Assembly: GCF_014191985.1 (NCBI RefSeq)
Contig: NZ_JACHXI010000021.1
Coordinates: forward strand, 1-64,000
Origin: Azomonas macrocytogenes
GTDB taxonomy: Bacteria > Pseudomonadota > Gammaproteobacteria > Pseudomonadales > Pseudomonadaceae
DNA length: 64,000 nt
Direction of reading: 5' to 3'
The notes under the pieces: generated by a model
Seen by the model: the letters and a program-made list of their open reading frames with translations, nothing else
What the model was told of the DNA's origin: nothing
Databases searched by the model: none
In this document: positions 20,082-28,943 of the stretch, in pieces
Position numbering within the stretch: position 1 is the first letter of the stretch
Layout of the letters: every line of letters starts with the position of its first letter
Program-made: the position numbers and the translations under genes

Positions 20082-20785
20082 TCTTGTGCCCGGCCTGGCA
20101 AATCCATGCCGAGGAACCCACCGGCAACTGCCAAGCCTGGAGCAATGCCCTGGAGTTCCACCCTGCGCTGCCGGCTACCCGGCATGCACTGCGGGAAGGC
20201 GCGGCACTGACGCTCGTAGCACTGGGCTCGTCCACCACAGAAGGGGCCGGAGCGAATGCCCAGGACGAGAGCTATCCCGCTGAAATCGGCGAGCAGCTGG
20301 AGCGCCGCCTGCCCGACCACCGAATCATCATCCTGAACGAAGGGATCGGCGGACAAACCGCATACGAGATGCTCCAGCGCATGGATGAGGACGTCATCGC
20401 TCGCCGACCGACACTGCTGATCTGGGATACGGTAATTACCGATACCCTGCGCGACGTGGGGCAGGCTCGCCTCGCCCGGACGTTGAGAAAAGGGATCGGA
20501 AAAGCCCGCGAAGCCGGGATCGATATCCTGCTGATGGACATGCAGTGGCTACCGCACGAGGATCGTTACCCAAACTACGATGACTATCGGAAAACGTTCA
20601 GGAAAACCGCTGCCGAGCTTGGCGTAGCGGTCATTCCGCGCTACGACCTGATGAAGATAATGGCCCGTTCGGAGATGTTTGCCCTACCGGATCAATCCGG
20701 AACGGACGTTCTCCAGTTGACCGATTCCAGTAACCACTGTCTTGCCATACTGGTGTCCGAAGCCATTGCGGGTGAGCAGCGTTAA
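20003..20785 (+). CDS. Secreted SGNH/GDSL-type hydrolase
   Basis: A 260-residue protein with an N-terminal signal peptide (hydrophobic LGIAIALLILCPAW, cleavage near IHA), then an SGNH fold. Block I is VALGSSTTEGAGA with the nucleophile Ser, block II is LNEGIGGQTAYEML, and the C-terminal Asp/His pair is in LTDSSNHCLA. Block III, normally G-x-N-D, reads IWDTVITD here, so the usual Asn is replaced. Such periplasmic esterases add or remove acyl groups on glycans. It starts inside the opgC-like gene, with GGGAG upstream and no better internal start codon before the signal peptide, so the long overlap seems real. The pairing suggests acyl modification/demodification of one glycan (inference). Confidence 0.82.
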   Translation: MVSIAGWIADSTPARTIRLGIAIALLILCPAWQIHAEEPTGNCQAWSNALEFHPALPATRHALREGAALTLVALGSSTTEGAGANAQDESYPAEIGEQLERRLPDHRIIILNEGIGGQTAYEMLQRMDEDVIARRPTLLIWDTVITDTLRDVGQARLARTLRKGIGKAREAGIDILLMDMQWLPHEDRYPNYDDYRKTFRKTAAELGVAVIPRYDLMKIMARSEMFALPDQSGTDVLQLTDSSNHCLAILVSEAIAGEQR

Positions 20786-20850
20786 GCCCGCTCGTATCCA
20801 GAATAGCGCGTTATCATGGCTGCCCGCCTCGCCAGGATTCACCTGCCGCC

Positions 20851-22611
20851 ATGCCTCGCTTGCCTCGTCTCCAGCGCCTGCTTGTCGTTACCCTGACCAT
20901 CGTTGCCGGGACGTTGCTGATCGCGTATTGGGCGACTCGCCAGGCCGAGTGGCGGGTGTTGCTCGAAGCAGGAACGGCAGGCGCAAGCCAGGCACAGCTT
21001 TATGCCAACAGCCTGCAGACCCTGATCGACCGCTACCGCACTCTGCCTGCCGTATTGGCGCTGGACTCCGAAATGCGTACCGCCCTGGCCGGCCCGATGG
21101 ATGCCGAAACCAGCCAGCGCCTGAATCGGCGCCTGGAACGCATCAACCTCGCCACCGGATCATCTACGCTGGAACTGATGGACAAGACCGGTCTGGCCGT
21201 GGCGGCCAGCAACTGGCGTCAACCAACCAGCTATGCCGGGCACAATTACGGCTTCCGGCCCTATTTCCAGCAAACCCGTGTGCAAGGCACCGGGCGCTTC
21301 TATGGGGTCGGAGTGATCAGTGGGATTCCTGGGTATTTTCTCTCCCAGGCGGTGCTTGGCGAAGACGGCGAATTTCTCGGGGCCGTCGTGGTCAAGCTGG
21401 AGTTTCCCGAACTGGAACAGAGCTGGAGCCAGCGAGCGGAGGTAATCCTGGTCAGCGACGCCAGGGGAATTGTGTTTATCGCTAACCAGCCAGGCTGGCG
21501 CTACCGCATGCTGGGGCAACTCACTGCCAACGATCTGGCCGAGCTAGAGGCGAACCGGCAATACGACCGTCAGCCGCTGACACCCCTGACGTACCGCAAT
21601 CTGCGCGAATTGGCACCCGGCCAGCGCCTGACGCGTATCGAAGGACCGGCAGACCGCAAGGATTTTCTCTGGAATTCACTACCGCTGGCGGAAACAGGCT
21701 GGACCCTGCACTTGCTGCGCGATACCCACGAATTCGCTGCCGATGCCCGCACAGCCGGTTTCGCCGTCGCGGGAGCCTGGCTGGCACTGGTTTTTGCCGG
21801 CCTGCTGCTGCACCAGCGCTGGCGCCTGGCTCGTGAACGCCAGCGCAGCCGCGGCGAATTGGAACGCCTGGTGGAGGCCCGCACCACGGCGCTGCGCACC
21901 GCCCAGGACGGGCTGGTCCAGGCCGCCAAGCTGGCTGCGCTGGGACAGATGTCCGCCGCCCTCGCCCACGAGCTGAACCAGCCGCTGACCGCCCAGCGCA
22001 TGCATCTGGCCAGCCTGCACATGCTGCTCGACCGGCAGCGCATCGACGAAGCCCGCGAAGCCGTTGGCCGACTCGATGCGCTACTCACTCGCATGGCGGC
22101 GCTGACCGGCCATTTGAAGACCTACGCCCGCAAGACCCCCGGTGGCCTGCGCGAAGCGGTCGATCTGGCGCGGGTAGTGGATCATGCGCTGGAATTACTG
22201 GTAGCACGGGTGCGCACCGAGGAGGTTCATGTCGAACTGCACCTGGCACGCCCAGCGCGGGTGCTGGGCGATGGCATCCGCCTCGAGCAGGTGTTGGTCA
22301 ATCTGCTACGCAATGCCCTGGATGCCATGACCGGAAAGAACGAACGGCGCCTGACAATCGATCTCGAATTGCATGGAAACAAATGGCGACTGGCAGTGAC
22401 CGATACTGGCGGCGGTATCGCGGCAGAAGATCTGCCACAGATCTTCGATCCTTTTTTCACCACCAAGCCGGTAGGCGAAGGGTTGGGACTGGGGCTGGCG
22501 GTATCCTATGCCATCGTTCATGAACTGGGTGGCAACCTGAGCGCCGACAATACCGGCAGTGGCGCTCGTTTCAGCATGATCTTACCGGCCGCTCTGGAAA
22601 CAGAGGAGTGA
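20851..22611 (+). CDS. mifS: Sensor histidine kinase, DctB/MifS type
   Basis: A 586-residue kinase. TM1 at about 11-28, a large periplasmic double-Cache-like region (with YGFRPYFQQT and GFYGVGVISGIPGYFLSQAV-type signature residues), TM2 at about 305-322, a coiled-coil (ARERQRSRGELERLVEARTT), H-box LAALGQMSAALAHELNQPLT, N-box LVNLLRNALDAM, and ATP-lid DTGGGIAAEDL...GLGLGLAVS. This is the C4-dicarboxylate sensor (DctB) architecture. Because the following regulator and permease are adjacent, the closest known counterpart is P. aeruginosa MifS, which with MifR controls alpha-ketoglutarate uptake; the symbol is used on that basis. It ends in GAGGAG-TGA just ahead of the regulator. Confidence 0.85.
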   Translation: MPRLPRLQRLLVVTLTIVAGTLLIAYWATRQAEWRVLLEAGTAGASQAQLYANSLQTLIDRYRTLPAVLALDSEMRTALAGPMDAETSQRLNRRLERINLATGSSTLELMDKTGLAVAASNWRQPTSYAGHNYGFRPYFQQTRVQGTGRFYGVGVISGIPGYFLSQAVLGEDGEFLGAVVVKLEFPELEQSWSQRAEVILVSDARGIVFIANQPGWRYRMLGQLTANDLAELEANRQYDRQPLTPLTYRNLRELAPGQRLTRIEGPADRKDFLWNSLPLAETGWTLHLLRDTHEFAADARTAGFAVAGAWLALVFAGLLLHQRWRLARERQRSRGELERLVEARTTALRTAQDGLVQAAKLAALGQMSAALAHELNQPLTAQRMHLASLHMLLDRQRIDEAREAVGRLDALLTRMAALTGHLKTYARKTPGGLREAVDLARVVDHALELLVARVRTEEVHVELHLARPARVLGDGIRLEQVLVNLLRNALDAMTGKNERRLTIDLELHGNKWRLAVTDTGGGIAAEDLPQIFDPFFTTKPVGEGLGLGLAVSYAIVHELGGNLSADNTGSGARFSMILPAALETEE

Positions 22612-22613
22612 AC

Positions 22614-23960
22614 ATGACTGATCGTGTCATCGTCATCGACGACGAAGCCAGCATCCGCGAAGCGATCCAACAATGGCTGCAGCTCTCCGGTTTCACTGTC
22701 GATCTCTGCACCCGCGCCGAGGATTGTCTGCCCATGCTTAGACCGGACTTTCCAGGCGTGATCCTGAGCGATGTACGCATGCCCGGCCTGGATGGCCTGG
22801 CCTTGCTGGAGCACCTGCAAGCATTGGATCACGATCTGCCGGTGATTCTGTTGACCGGGCATGGCGACGTAGCCATGGCCGTGGAAGCCATGCGCCAGGG
22901 CGCCTACGACTTTCTGGAAAAACCCTTCAGCCCCGAAGCCCTGCTCGGTAGCCTGGGCCGGGCCCTGGAAAAGCGCCGACTGGTCCTGGAAAACCGCCGC
23001 TTGCAACAGCGTTCGGATTGTCGCAGCGAATTGGCGGCACGCCTGCTCGGCCTCTCGCGTAGCATGGAAAACCTGCGCCGGCAGGTGCTGGAGCTGGCCG
23101 ACACGCCAGTGAACGTATTGCTGCGCGGCGAAACCGGCAGCGGCAAGGAAATGCTCGCGCGCTGCCTGCATGACTTTGGCTCGCGCCATGACCAACCCTT
23201 CGTGGCGCTCAATTGCGCGGCCATCCCGGATACGCTGTTCGAGGCAGAACTGTTCGGCCATGAAAGCGGCGCCTTCACAGGCGCCCAGGGCAAGCGTATC
23301 GGCAAGCTGGAACATGCCGATCGCGGCAGCCTGTTTCTCGACGAAATCGAAAGCATGCCGCTGGTTCAGCAGGCCAAGCTGTTGCGCGTACTACAAGAAC
23401 AACGCTTGGAGCGCCTGGGTTCCAACCGCAGTATCGCGGTAGATCTGCGCATCATCGCCGCAACCAAGCCCGATCTGCTCGATGAGGCGCGTGCCGGGCG
23501 TTTTCGCGAAGATCTGGCCTATCGCCTCAATGTGGCCGAGCTGCATATTCCACCACTGCGCGAACGCCGTGAGGACATTCCGCTGCTGTTCGAGCATTTC
23601 ACCCGCAGTGCTACCGAACGCCTGGGTCGCGAACCACGACCGCTCGGCGGTGCCCAGCTGGCCCGCCTGCTCGCCCACGATTGGCCGGGCAATGTGCGCG
23701 AACTGGCCAATGCCGCCGAACGCCATGTACTGGGCCTGACCTCGGGCGCGGCGACAATCGATGGCGAACCCCAATCCCTGGCCGCGCGCATGGAAGCCTA
23801 CGAAGCGCAATGCCTGCGCGCCGCCCTGGCCAGGCACAAAGGCGAGATCAAGGCGGTGCTGGAGGAACTGCAGCTTCCCCGGCGAACCTTGAACGAAAAA
23901 ATGCAGCGGCACGGCCTGGCCCGCAGCGAATTTCTCGAAGACAGCGAGCCGAGCACTTGA
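22614..23960 (+). CDS. mifR: Sigma-54-dependent response regulator, DctD/MifR type
   Basis: A 448-residue NtrC-family activator. Receiver domain (1-120) with IVIDDE, phosphoacceptor Asp in VILSDVRMPGLDG, and FLEKPF. AAA+ domain with Walker A GETGSGKE, the sigma-54-contacting loop ESGAFTGA, Walker B GSLFLDEIE, and the arginine-finger region FREDLAYRLNV. C-terminal Fis-type helix-turn-helix (LEELQLPRRTLNEKMQRHG). The ATG at 22614 lies two nt after the kinase stop with GAGGAG upstream; an in-frame GTG two codons earlier overlaps the stop. Expected to bind upstream of the kgtP-like gene and activate its -24/-12 promoter. Confidence 0.9.
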   Translation: MTDRVIVIDDEASIREAIQQWLQLSGFTVDLCTRAEDCLPMLRPDFPGVILSDVRMPGLDGLALLEHLQALDHDLPVILLTGHGDVAMAVEAMRQGAYDFLEKPFSPEALLGSLGRALEKRRLVLENRRLQQRSDCRSELAARLLGLSRSMENLRRQVLELADTPVNVLLRGETGSGKEMLARCLHDFGSRHDQPFVALNCAAIPDTLFEAELFGHESGAFTGAQGKRIGKLEHADRGSLFLDEIESMPLVQQAKLLRVLQEQRLERLGSNRSIAVDLRIIAATKPDLLDEARAGRFREDLAYRLNVAELHIPPLRERREDIPLLFEHFTRSATERLGREPRPLGGAQLARLLAHDWPGNVRELANAAERHVLGLTSGAATIDGEPQSLAARMEAYEAQCLRAALARHKGEIKAVLEELQLPRRTLNEKMQRHGLARSEFLEDSEPST

Positions 23961-24144
23961 AAACCGGCTTGGCTGGATAGGCGGATTTCTGCTCATTACA
24001 GCGGGTTCATCGGCAAATTTCAGCTCAAGCGCAACGCATTGTCGGCAGCATCGAGGCTTTCCAGTTGGCCAAAAAATCCATAATTCTACGCAACCAAATG
24101 ATTCAAATAGATTTTTCCTAACAGGCCAAATGCTTTTCCATTCC

Positions 24145-24160
24145 TGGCATAACTCCTGCT
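24145..24160 (+). promoter_or_regulatory. Sigma-54 (-24/-12) promoter of the kgtP-like gene
   Basis: TGGCATAACTCCTGCT has the invariant GG (24146-24147) and GC (24158-24159) exactly 10 bp apart, as in the RpoN consensus. It lies about 65 bp before the permease start and directly downstream of a sigma-54 activator gene. The remaining spacer from 23961 is AT-rich toward its centre and probably holds the activator sites, though none could be delimited. Confidence 0.85.
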
Positions 24161-24224
24161 ATGTCCTGCCCAAGCAGCACATCAGTGTTATCTCGACAAC
24201 GATAAGATTAAGAGGAATACCCCC

Positions 24225-25535
24225 ATGGAAAGTACTGCCACCCTCGCTGCGGGTGCCTTGCCCAAGACGACTTCCCAACGCCTCAAATCCATCTTCAGTG
24301 GCTCGGTAGGCAACTTGGTCGAATGGTACGACTGGTACGTCTACGCAGCCTTCTCGCTGTATTTCGCCAAATCCTTCTTTCCCCAGGGCGACCTCACTGC
24401 TCAACTGCTCAACACTGCCGCGATCTTCGCTGTGGGCTTTCTGATGCGCCCCATCGGCGGCTGGCTGATGGGTATCTACGCCGACCGCAAGGGTCGCAAG
24501 GCAGCCCTGATGGTCTCGGTGGTGCTGATGTGCGGCGGTTCGCTGATCATCGCCGTCACACCCAGCTATGAAAGCATCGGCGTCGCAGCGCCGGTCCTGC
24601 TGGTACTTGCCCGGCTGCTGCAAGGCTTGTCGGTGGGCGGCGAATACGGCACCTCGGCCACTTATCTGAGTGAGATGGCGACCAAGGAAAGCCGTGGTTT
24701 CTATTCCAGCTTCCAGTACGTGACGCTGGTATCCGGCCAATTGATCGCGCTGGCGGTGCTGATTCTGCTGCAACAGGTTCTCGATACCCAACAGCTGGAA
24801 AGCTGGGGCTGGCGTATTCCCTTCCTGATCGGTGCCCTCTGCGCGGTCTCCGCGCTGTACCTGCGCCGCGGCATGGAAGAAACCACATCCTTCACCAAGG
24901 AAGTGGCGAACAAGCCCAAGGAAAGCGCAATACGCACCCTGCTCCGCTATCCGAAGGAAGTCATGACCGTAGTCGGCCTGACCATGGGCGGCACCCTGGC
25001 CTTCTATACCTACACCACCTACATGCAGAAATACCTGGTCAACAGCGCAGGGATGAGCAAGTCCGATTCGACCATGATCTCGGCCGCCACCCTGTTCCTG
25101 TTCATGCTGCTGCAACCCCTGGTTGGTGGACTCTCCGATCGGATTGGCCGGCGTCCCATCCTGATCGCCTTCGGCATCACGGGCACCCTGTTCACTGTAC
25201 CGATCCTGACCGCACTGCAAGATGTGCAGACCTGGTGGGGGGCATTCTTCCTGATCATGGTGGCGCTGATCATCGTCAGTGGCTACACCTCGATCAATGC
25301 CGTGGTGAAGGCGGAACTGTTCCCCACTGAGATTCGTGCCCTGGGCGTCGGCCTGCCCTACGCGCTGACCGTCTCGATCTTCGGCGGCACGGCGGAATAC
25401 CTGGCCCTGTGGTTCAAGAGCGTCGGCCTGGAATCCGGCTATTACTGGTACGTCACTGCTGCCATTGCCTGTTCGCTATGTATCTACATCTCCATGAAGG
25501 ATACGCGCGACAATTCGCGGATTACCGAAGAGTAA
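24225..25535 (+). CDS. kgtP: Alpha-ketoglutarate permease (MFS, metabolite:H+ symporter family)
   Basis: A 436-residue, 12-TM inner-membrane symporter. MHS-family signatures: GNLVEWYDWYVYAAFSLYFA in TM1, the loop 2-3 motif GIYADRKGRKAAL, RLLQGLSVGGEYGTSATYLSEM in TM4, and the second-half motif GGLSDRIGRRPIL. The N-terminal EWYDWYVY and overall length match KgtP. It probably imports 2-oxoglutarate or a related dicarboxylate with protons. A sigma-54 promoter and the preceding MifSR-like pair imply substrate-induced expression. A strong hairpin terminator follows the stop. In P. aeruginosa the corresponding permease is encoded away from mifSR, while here the three are contiguous. Confidence 0.88.
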   Translation: MESTATLAAGALPKTTSQRLKSIFSGSVGNLVEWYDWYVYAAFSLYFAKSFFPQGDLTAQLLNTAAIFAVGFLMRPIGGWLMGIYADRKGRKAALMVSVVLMCGGSLIIAVTPSYESIGVAAPVLLVLARLLQGLSVGGEYGTSATYLSEMATKESRGFYSSFQYVTLVSGQLIALAVLILLQQVLDTQQLESWGWRIPFLIGALCAVSALYLRRGMEETTSFTKEVANKPKESAIRTLLRYPKEVMTVVGLTMGGTLAFYTYTTYMQKYLVNSAGMSKSDSTMISAATLFLFMLLQPLVGGLSDRIGRRPILIAFGITGTLFTVPILTALQDVQTWWGAFFLIMVALIIVSGYTSINAVVKAELFPTEIRALGVGLPYALTVSIFGGTAEYLALWFKSVGLESGYYWYVTAAIACSLCIYISMKDTRDNSRITEE

Positions 25536-25547
25536 CCAGCAACAGCA

Positions 25548-25580
25548 CGCTGAAGAGGCCCCTTGTGGGCCTTTTCAGCG
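25548..25580 (+). terminator. Terminator after kgtP-like gene
   Basis: A nested hairpin: CGCTGAA/TTCAGCG outer arms and AGGCCC/GGGCCT inner arms around CTTGT. It starts 12 nt past the stop. The only T-run is inside the 3' arm, but stem strength and position make termination likely. Confidence 0.75.
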
Positions 25581-25766
25581 TTCAGGCCAGCGTACAGCTG
25601 AATCTTGACCATCATTCCATGCCAGCAAATGCCTGGCCGCGATCACCAGGCTAGCGTTCGATGGGCTCCCGCACCGTGCATCGAGTGATCCGGTGACAGC
25701 CCGCGCCAGTGATAGGCATGCAAGAGTAAGATGTAACGATCCCAGGCTCGTCATGAGAGACCCCGC

Positions 25767-26288
25767 ATGCCAGACCACAGCCGGAACAGCATCCGCCTGA
25801 TCAAGAAATACCCCAACCGCCGCCTGTACGATACGCACACCAGCACTCACGTCACCCTGGCAGACATCCGCCAGTTGGTAATCGACGAGATACCGTTCCA
25901 GGTGGTAGATGCCAAGAGCGGCGAAGACCTGACCCGCAGCATCCTGCTACAAGTCATCCAGGAGGCCGAGAGCGGCGGCGAGCCGATCTTCTCCAGCGAC
26001 ATGCTCAAGGGCATCATCCGTTTCTACGGGCCGTTCCAGGGCATGCTCGGCAGCTACCTGGACAAGAGCATCCAGACGGTCATCGACATCCAGACCCAAA
26101 GCGGCGTGCAATCCTCCCAGGCCTGGAGCGAGTTCATGCACAAGCAAGTGCCAGTGATGCAGGACCTGATGCGCCAATATGTCGAACAGTCGAAAAATCT
26201 CTATCTCGGCACCCAGAACCTGTTCGGTCTGTTCGGCGGCCGGGCACCGGGCAGCAACGAAGGGCGAAAGAAAGGCGGCGACGAATGA
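25767..26288 (+). CDS. phaR: PHA synthesis regulator PhaR
   Basis: A 173-residue DNA-binding repressor of granule genes. The N-terminal PHB_acc_N domain is RLIKKYPNRRLYDTHTSTHVTLADIRQLV (listed in parts: RLYDTHTSTHVTL is the hallmark), followed by DAKSGEDLTRSILLQVI, then PHB_acc repeats and the SQAWSEFMHKQVPVMQDLM helix. In polyester-storing bacteria PhaR binds both nascent PHA and the phasin promoter, releasing phasin expression when polymer forms. Two matching inverted sites lie in the phasin upstream region (28944-28988). It is separated from phaB/phaC by a LysR/oxidoreductase pair. Confidence 0.92.
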   Translation: MPDHSRNSIRLIKKYPNRRLYDTHTSTHVTLADIRQLVIDEIPFQVVDAKSGEDLTRSILLQVIQEAESGGEPIFSSDMLKGIIRFYGPFQGMLGSYLDKSIQTVIDIQTQSGVQSSQAWSEFMHKQVPVMQDLMRQYVEQSKNLYLGTQNLFGLFGGRAPGSNEGRKKGGDE

Positions 26289-26332
26289 AAAAAGCCGCTG
26301 GAGACCGGCAACCTGATTCATCCCTTACACGA

Positions 26333-27229
26333 TCACACCGAACTGGCGATGTGCTCACGCAACCATTGATGCGCGGGATCACGATGAGAGCGCTCATGCC
26401 AGAGCATGAGCATCTCGAAGCCTGGTACGTCGATGGGGGGCTCGACCACCTGCAGAGCGCCGCTGTCGCGTAGCAGGCGCGAAGGCAACAGCGCCACGAG
26501 ATCCGTGCTCGCCAGGACCGACCGCAGAAACAGAAAGTGCGGAACGGAAAGCACAACCCGCCGCGTCAGGCCCAGTTCCGCGAGTGCGGTATCCGCGATG
26601 CCGTGAAATCCCCCGCCATCCGGCGACACGATCACATGATCGAGTTTGCAGAATTGCGCCAGTGTAGGTCGTTTTTCCAGGCACGGATGACCTGCGCGGC
26701 CGACCAGGACGTACCGTTCGGTGAACATCAAACGGCGGCGCAGACCGGCTGGCGCGCCCGCGCTGATATGAAAGGCGAGATCGATTTCCCCCTGTTCCGC
26801 TTGCTTGGCAATGCGTGAGGGAACGATTTCAAGAACGGCCAAGCGGGTACCAGGCGCCGCCGAACGCAGCCCGGTCAATGCAGGCAGCAGGAGCGTCGAT
26901 TCGCTGTAATCGGACGCGGCAACGCGCCACGTATGGCTGGCCTTGCCTGGATCGAAGGGGCTGGCGGGTGACACCGCGCGCTCAAGCGCATCCAGCGCCT
27001 GCCGCAAGGGCTCGCGCAACTCGTCGGCCCTCGCGGTAGGCCGCATGCCTCGTGGCCCAGGTAGCAGCAAGGGGTCCCCAAAGGCTTCTCTCAGCTTGGC
27101 GAGCTGGACGCTTACCGATGGTTGCGAGAGATGCAGGCGTTCTGCTGCACGCGTCACATTGTGTTCCGCGAGCAAGGCATCGAGCGTTACCAGCAGGTTG
27201 AGGTCCAGTCGCCGCAGGGAATTATTCAT
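26333..27229 (-). CDS. LysR-family transcriptional regulator
   Basis: A 298-residue LTTR. The N-terminal winged HTH reads LDLNLLVTLDALLAEHNVTR, then RLHLSQPSVSVQLAKLREAF. The C-terminal inducer-binding region (about 90-298) has the usual two-lobed periplasmic-binding-like fold pattern. It diverges from a flavodoxin-fold quinone reductase gene with an 87-nt spacer, the classic arrangement in which the regulator controls the divergent gene. The spacer is AT-rich (AAATTCATTTTAAATATG) and likely carries the overlapping promoters. The NQO-type target suggests a quinone or electrophile signal (inference). Confidence 0.9.
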   Translation of the reverse strand: MNNSLRRLDLNLLVTLDALLAEHNVTRAAERLHLSQPSVSVQLAKLREAFGDPLLLPGPRGMRPTARADELREPLRQALDALERAVSPASPFDPGKASHTWRVAASDYSESTLLLPALTGLRSAAPGTRLAVLEIVPSRIAKQAEQGEIDLAFHISAGAPAGLRRRLMFTERYVLVGRAGHPCLEKRPTLAQFCKLDHVIVSPDGGGFHGIADTALAELGLTRRVVLSVPHFLFLRSVLASTDLVALLPSRLLRDSGALQVVEPPIDVPGFEMLMLWHERSHRDPAHQWLREHIASSV

Positions 27230-27316
27230 GACAATACCTGGAATATCGGAAATTCATTTTAAATATGCCTGACAACTGCCTATCGTGCGCTCCATCTAGC
27301 TATGGAGTGTCCAGTC

Positions 27317-28102
27317 ATGAACGTGCTTCTCGTCTATGCCCATCCCGAATCCAGCTCACTGAATGGCTCGCTCAAGAACTTCTCGGTCAAACACCTTGAG
27401 GACGCGGGACACAAGGTCCAGGTTTCGGATTTGTATGCAATGCAATGGAAAGCCATCCTTGACGCGGACGACAGTACGGATAGGCAACCCGGTGCACGCT
27501 TCGATCCATCCCTGGACTCCAAGCGCGCGTTCGAGAACGGCACACAGAGCCAGGACATCGCGCTCGAACAGGACAAGCTGCGCTGGGCCGATGCCGTCAT
27601 CCTGCAGTTTCCCCTGTGGTGGTTTTCGATGCCGGCGATCCTGAAAGGCTGGGTGGAGCGTGTCTATGCCTATGGTTTCGCCTATGGCGTGGGAGAACAT
27701 TCCGACACCCACTGGGGCGACCGCTATGGAGAAGGCATGCTGGCGGGAAAGCGGGCAATGCTGGTCGTTACCACGGGCGGATGGGAGTCGCATTACGGCC
27801 CACGAGGGATCAACGGCCCTATCGACGACATCCTGTTCCCCATCCAGCATGGGATCTTGTACTACCCCGGCTTCGACGTGCTACCGCCGTTCATGGTCTA
27901 CCGGACCAGCCGGACTGACGAAGCACGATTCTCGAAGATTTGCGATGAACTCGGGCAACGTCTCGATGATCTTTGGAAGACTGCGCCGATACCCTTTCGC
28001 CCGCAGAATGCGGGAGCGTACGCCATTCCGGAACTCACGTTGCGGTCCGATATTGCAGCGGACCAGTACGGCTTCGATGCACACATCGCACGAGGAGGGT
28101 AG
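27317..28102 (+). CDS. NAD(P)H-dependent quinone oxidoreductase (flavodoxin-2 fold)
   Basis: A 261-residue flavoprotein of the NQO1/KefF-like family. N-terminal FMN/FAD motif VLLVYAHPESSSLNGSL, the central LQFPLWWFSMPAILKGWVERVYAYGFAYG block that contacts flavin and quinone, and VVTTGGWESHYGPRG. These proteins reduce quinones or other electrophiles by two electrons. GGAG precedes the ATG at 27317; an ATG five codons earlier overlaps that site. Divergent from a LysR regulator that probably controls it. It sits inside the PHA region but no direct metabolic link is visible. Confidence 0.88.
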   Translation: MNVLLVYAHPESSSLNGSLKNFSVKHLEDAGHKVQVSDLYAMQWKAILDADDSTDRQPGARFDPSLDSKRAFENGTQSQDIALEQDKLRWADAVILQFPLWWFSMPAILKGWVERVYAYGFAYGVGEHSDTHWGDRYGEGMLAGKRAMLVVTTGGWESHYGPRGINGPIDDILFPIQHGILYYPGFDVLPPFMVYRTSRTDEARFSKICDELGQRLDDLWKTAPIPFRPQNAGAYAIPELTLRSDIAADQYGFDAHIARGG

Positions 28103-28242
28103 TTCTGGCATGGCCAACCGGCTTCTGCCGGCGCTTCAGCCCAGAACAGTGATGACAACAGATTTAGTGAGCTTGATCCTGGTCATGCCGACTCCTTGGA
28201 AACAATCCAGTTTCCAAGTGCCGGCCAGGGGCCCAGCGAGCG

Positions 28243-28265
28243 AAAGCCGGTAGGAAGCACCGGCT
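28243..28265 (-). terminator. Possible terminator after the phasin gene
   Basis: On the minus strand AGCCGGT and ACCGGCT form a 7-bp stem around a 9-nt loop, followed by TTCGC. It lies 20 nt past the phasin stop. The T-run is weak. Confidence 0.4.
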
Positions 28266-28286
28266 CCATATGGAAAGAGCTGGCTC

Positions 28287-28850
28287 TTACTGCTGGTGAT
28301 ACGACTCCTCCGTCGAATTGCTGGCCTCACGGGCAGCCTGGGCGGCTGCGGCAATGCCGTTTTCGGTGATTTCCGCCGCCTGTCTGGCTGCCTTCTGCGC
28401 GCTTTCGTAGACGGTACCGACACTTTCCAGCGCCGACTTGAACACAGCCACCACCGGCTCGGCACCAAGCGGCGCGTTCCTGGCGATCACATCCACCAGC
28501 TCCTGTGTCTGCTTGGCGCTCGCCTCGATCTGGCGTTCGGTGAGCTTGGCGACTTCCGCCTGGGTTCCGGAGATCAGCTCATACACCTGACGATTGAATT
28601 CCAGCAGGCGCTCGGCCTGGGCCGACGGCTGCGTGAAGGATGCCTGCAACTCGGTGAAAGCTTGCGGATCACGCGCTGACAGCAATTTGCGAAAAATCTC
28701 GAACTGATCGTCGCTCGAGGCACGCAGCGTCTTCAACTGCAATTGGCCGAGCTGTTCGACCCCTTCGAAAACCTTGCTGCTGATTTGTTGCAGCAAGTCG
28801 AAATTGGCTTGCTGGGCGCTGTGCAGTTTTTCCGAATCGAAAAAGGACAT
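28287..28850 (-). CDS. phaP: Phasin family protein
   Basis: A 187-residue, almost wholly alpha-helical amphipathic protein beginning MSFFDSEKLHSAQQANFDLL, rich in Ala, Gln and Glu with no cysteine, membrane segment or signal peptide. The ARDPQAFTELQASFTQPSAQAERLLEFNRQVYELI region (in parts: DPQAFTELQASF) is typical of Phasin_2 proteins. Phasins coat PHA granules and limit coalescence. AGGAGA precedes the ATG at 28850; the frame extends 46 codons upstream but without coding character. Divergent from the DUF3141 gene; the shared spacer carries two candidate PhaR sites. Confidence 0.9.
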   Translation of the reverse strand: MSFFDSEKLHSAQQANFDLLQQISSKVFEGVEQLGQLQLKTLRASSDDQFEIFRKLLSARDPQAFTELQASFTQPSAQAERLLEFNRQVYELISGTQAEVAKLTERQIEASAKQTQELVDVIARNAPLGAEPVVAVFKSALESVGTVYESAQKAARQAAEITENGIAAAAQAAREASNSTEESYHQQ

Positions 28851-28943
28851 GGTTAGGGTCTCCTGGCAATGGAAAGGCCGATCTGGGTCCGGCACGCGAG
28901 AGCCCCCCACTACGAAATACGAAGCCAACGCGCTACTTGATTG

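Noticed and set aside
24159-25220. 353-codon minus-strand frame opposite the kgtP-like gene
   Set aside because: Antisense of a complete 12-TM transporter with a promoter and terminator on the plus strand.
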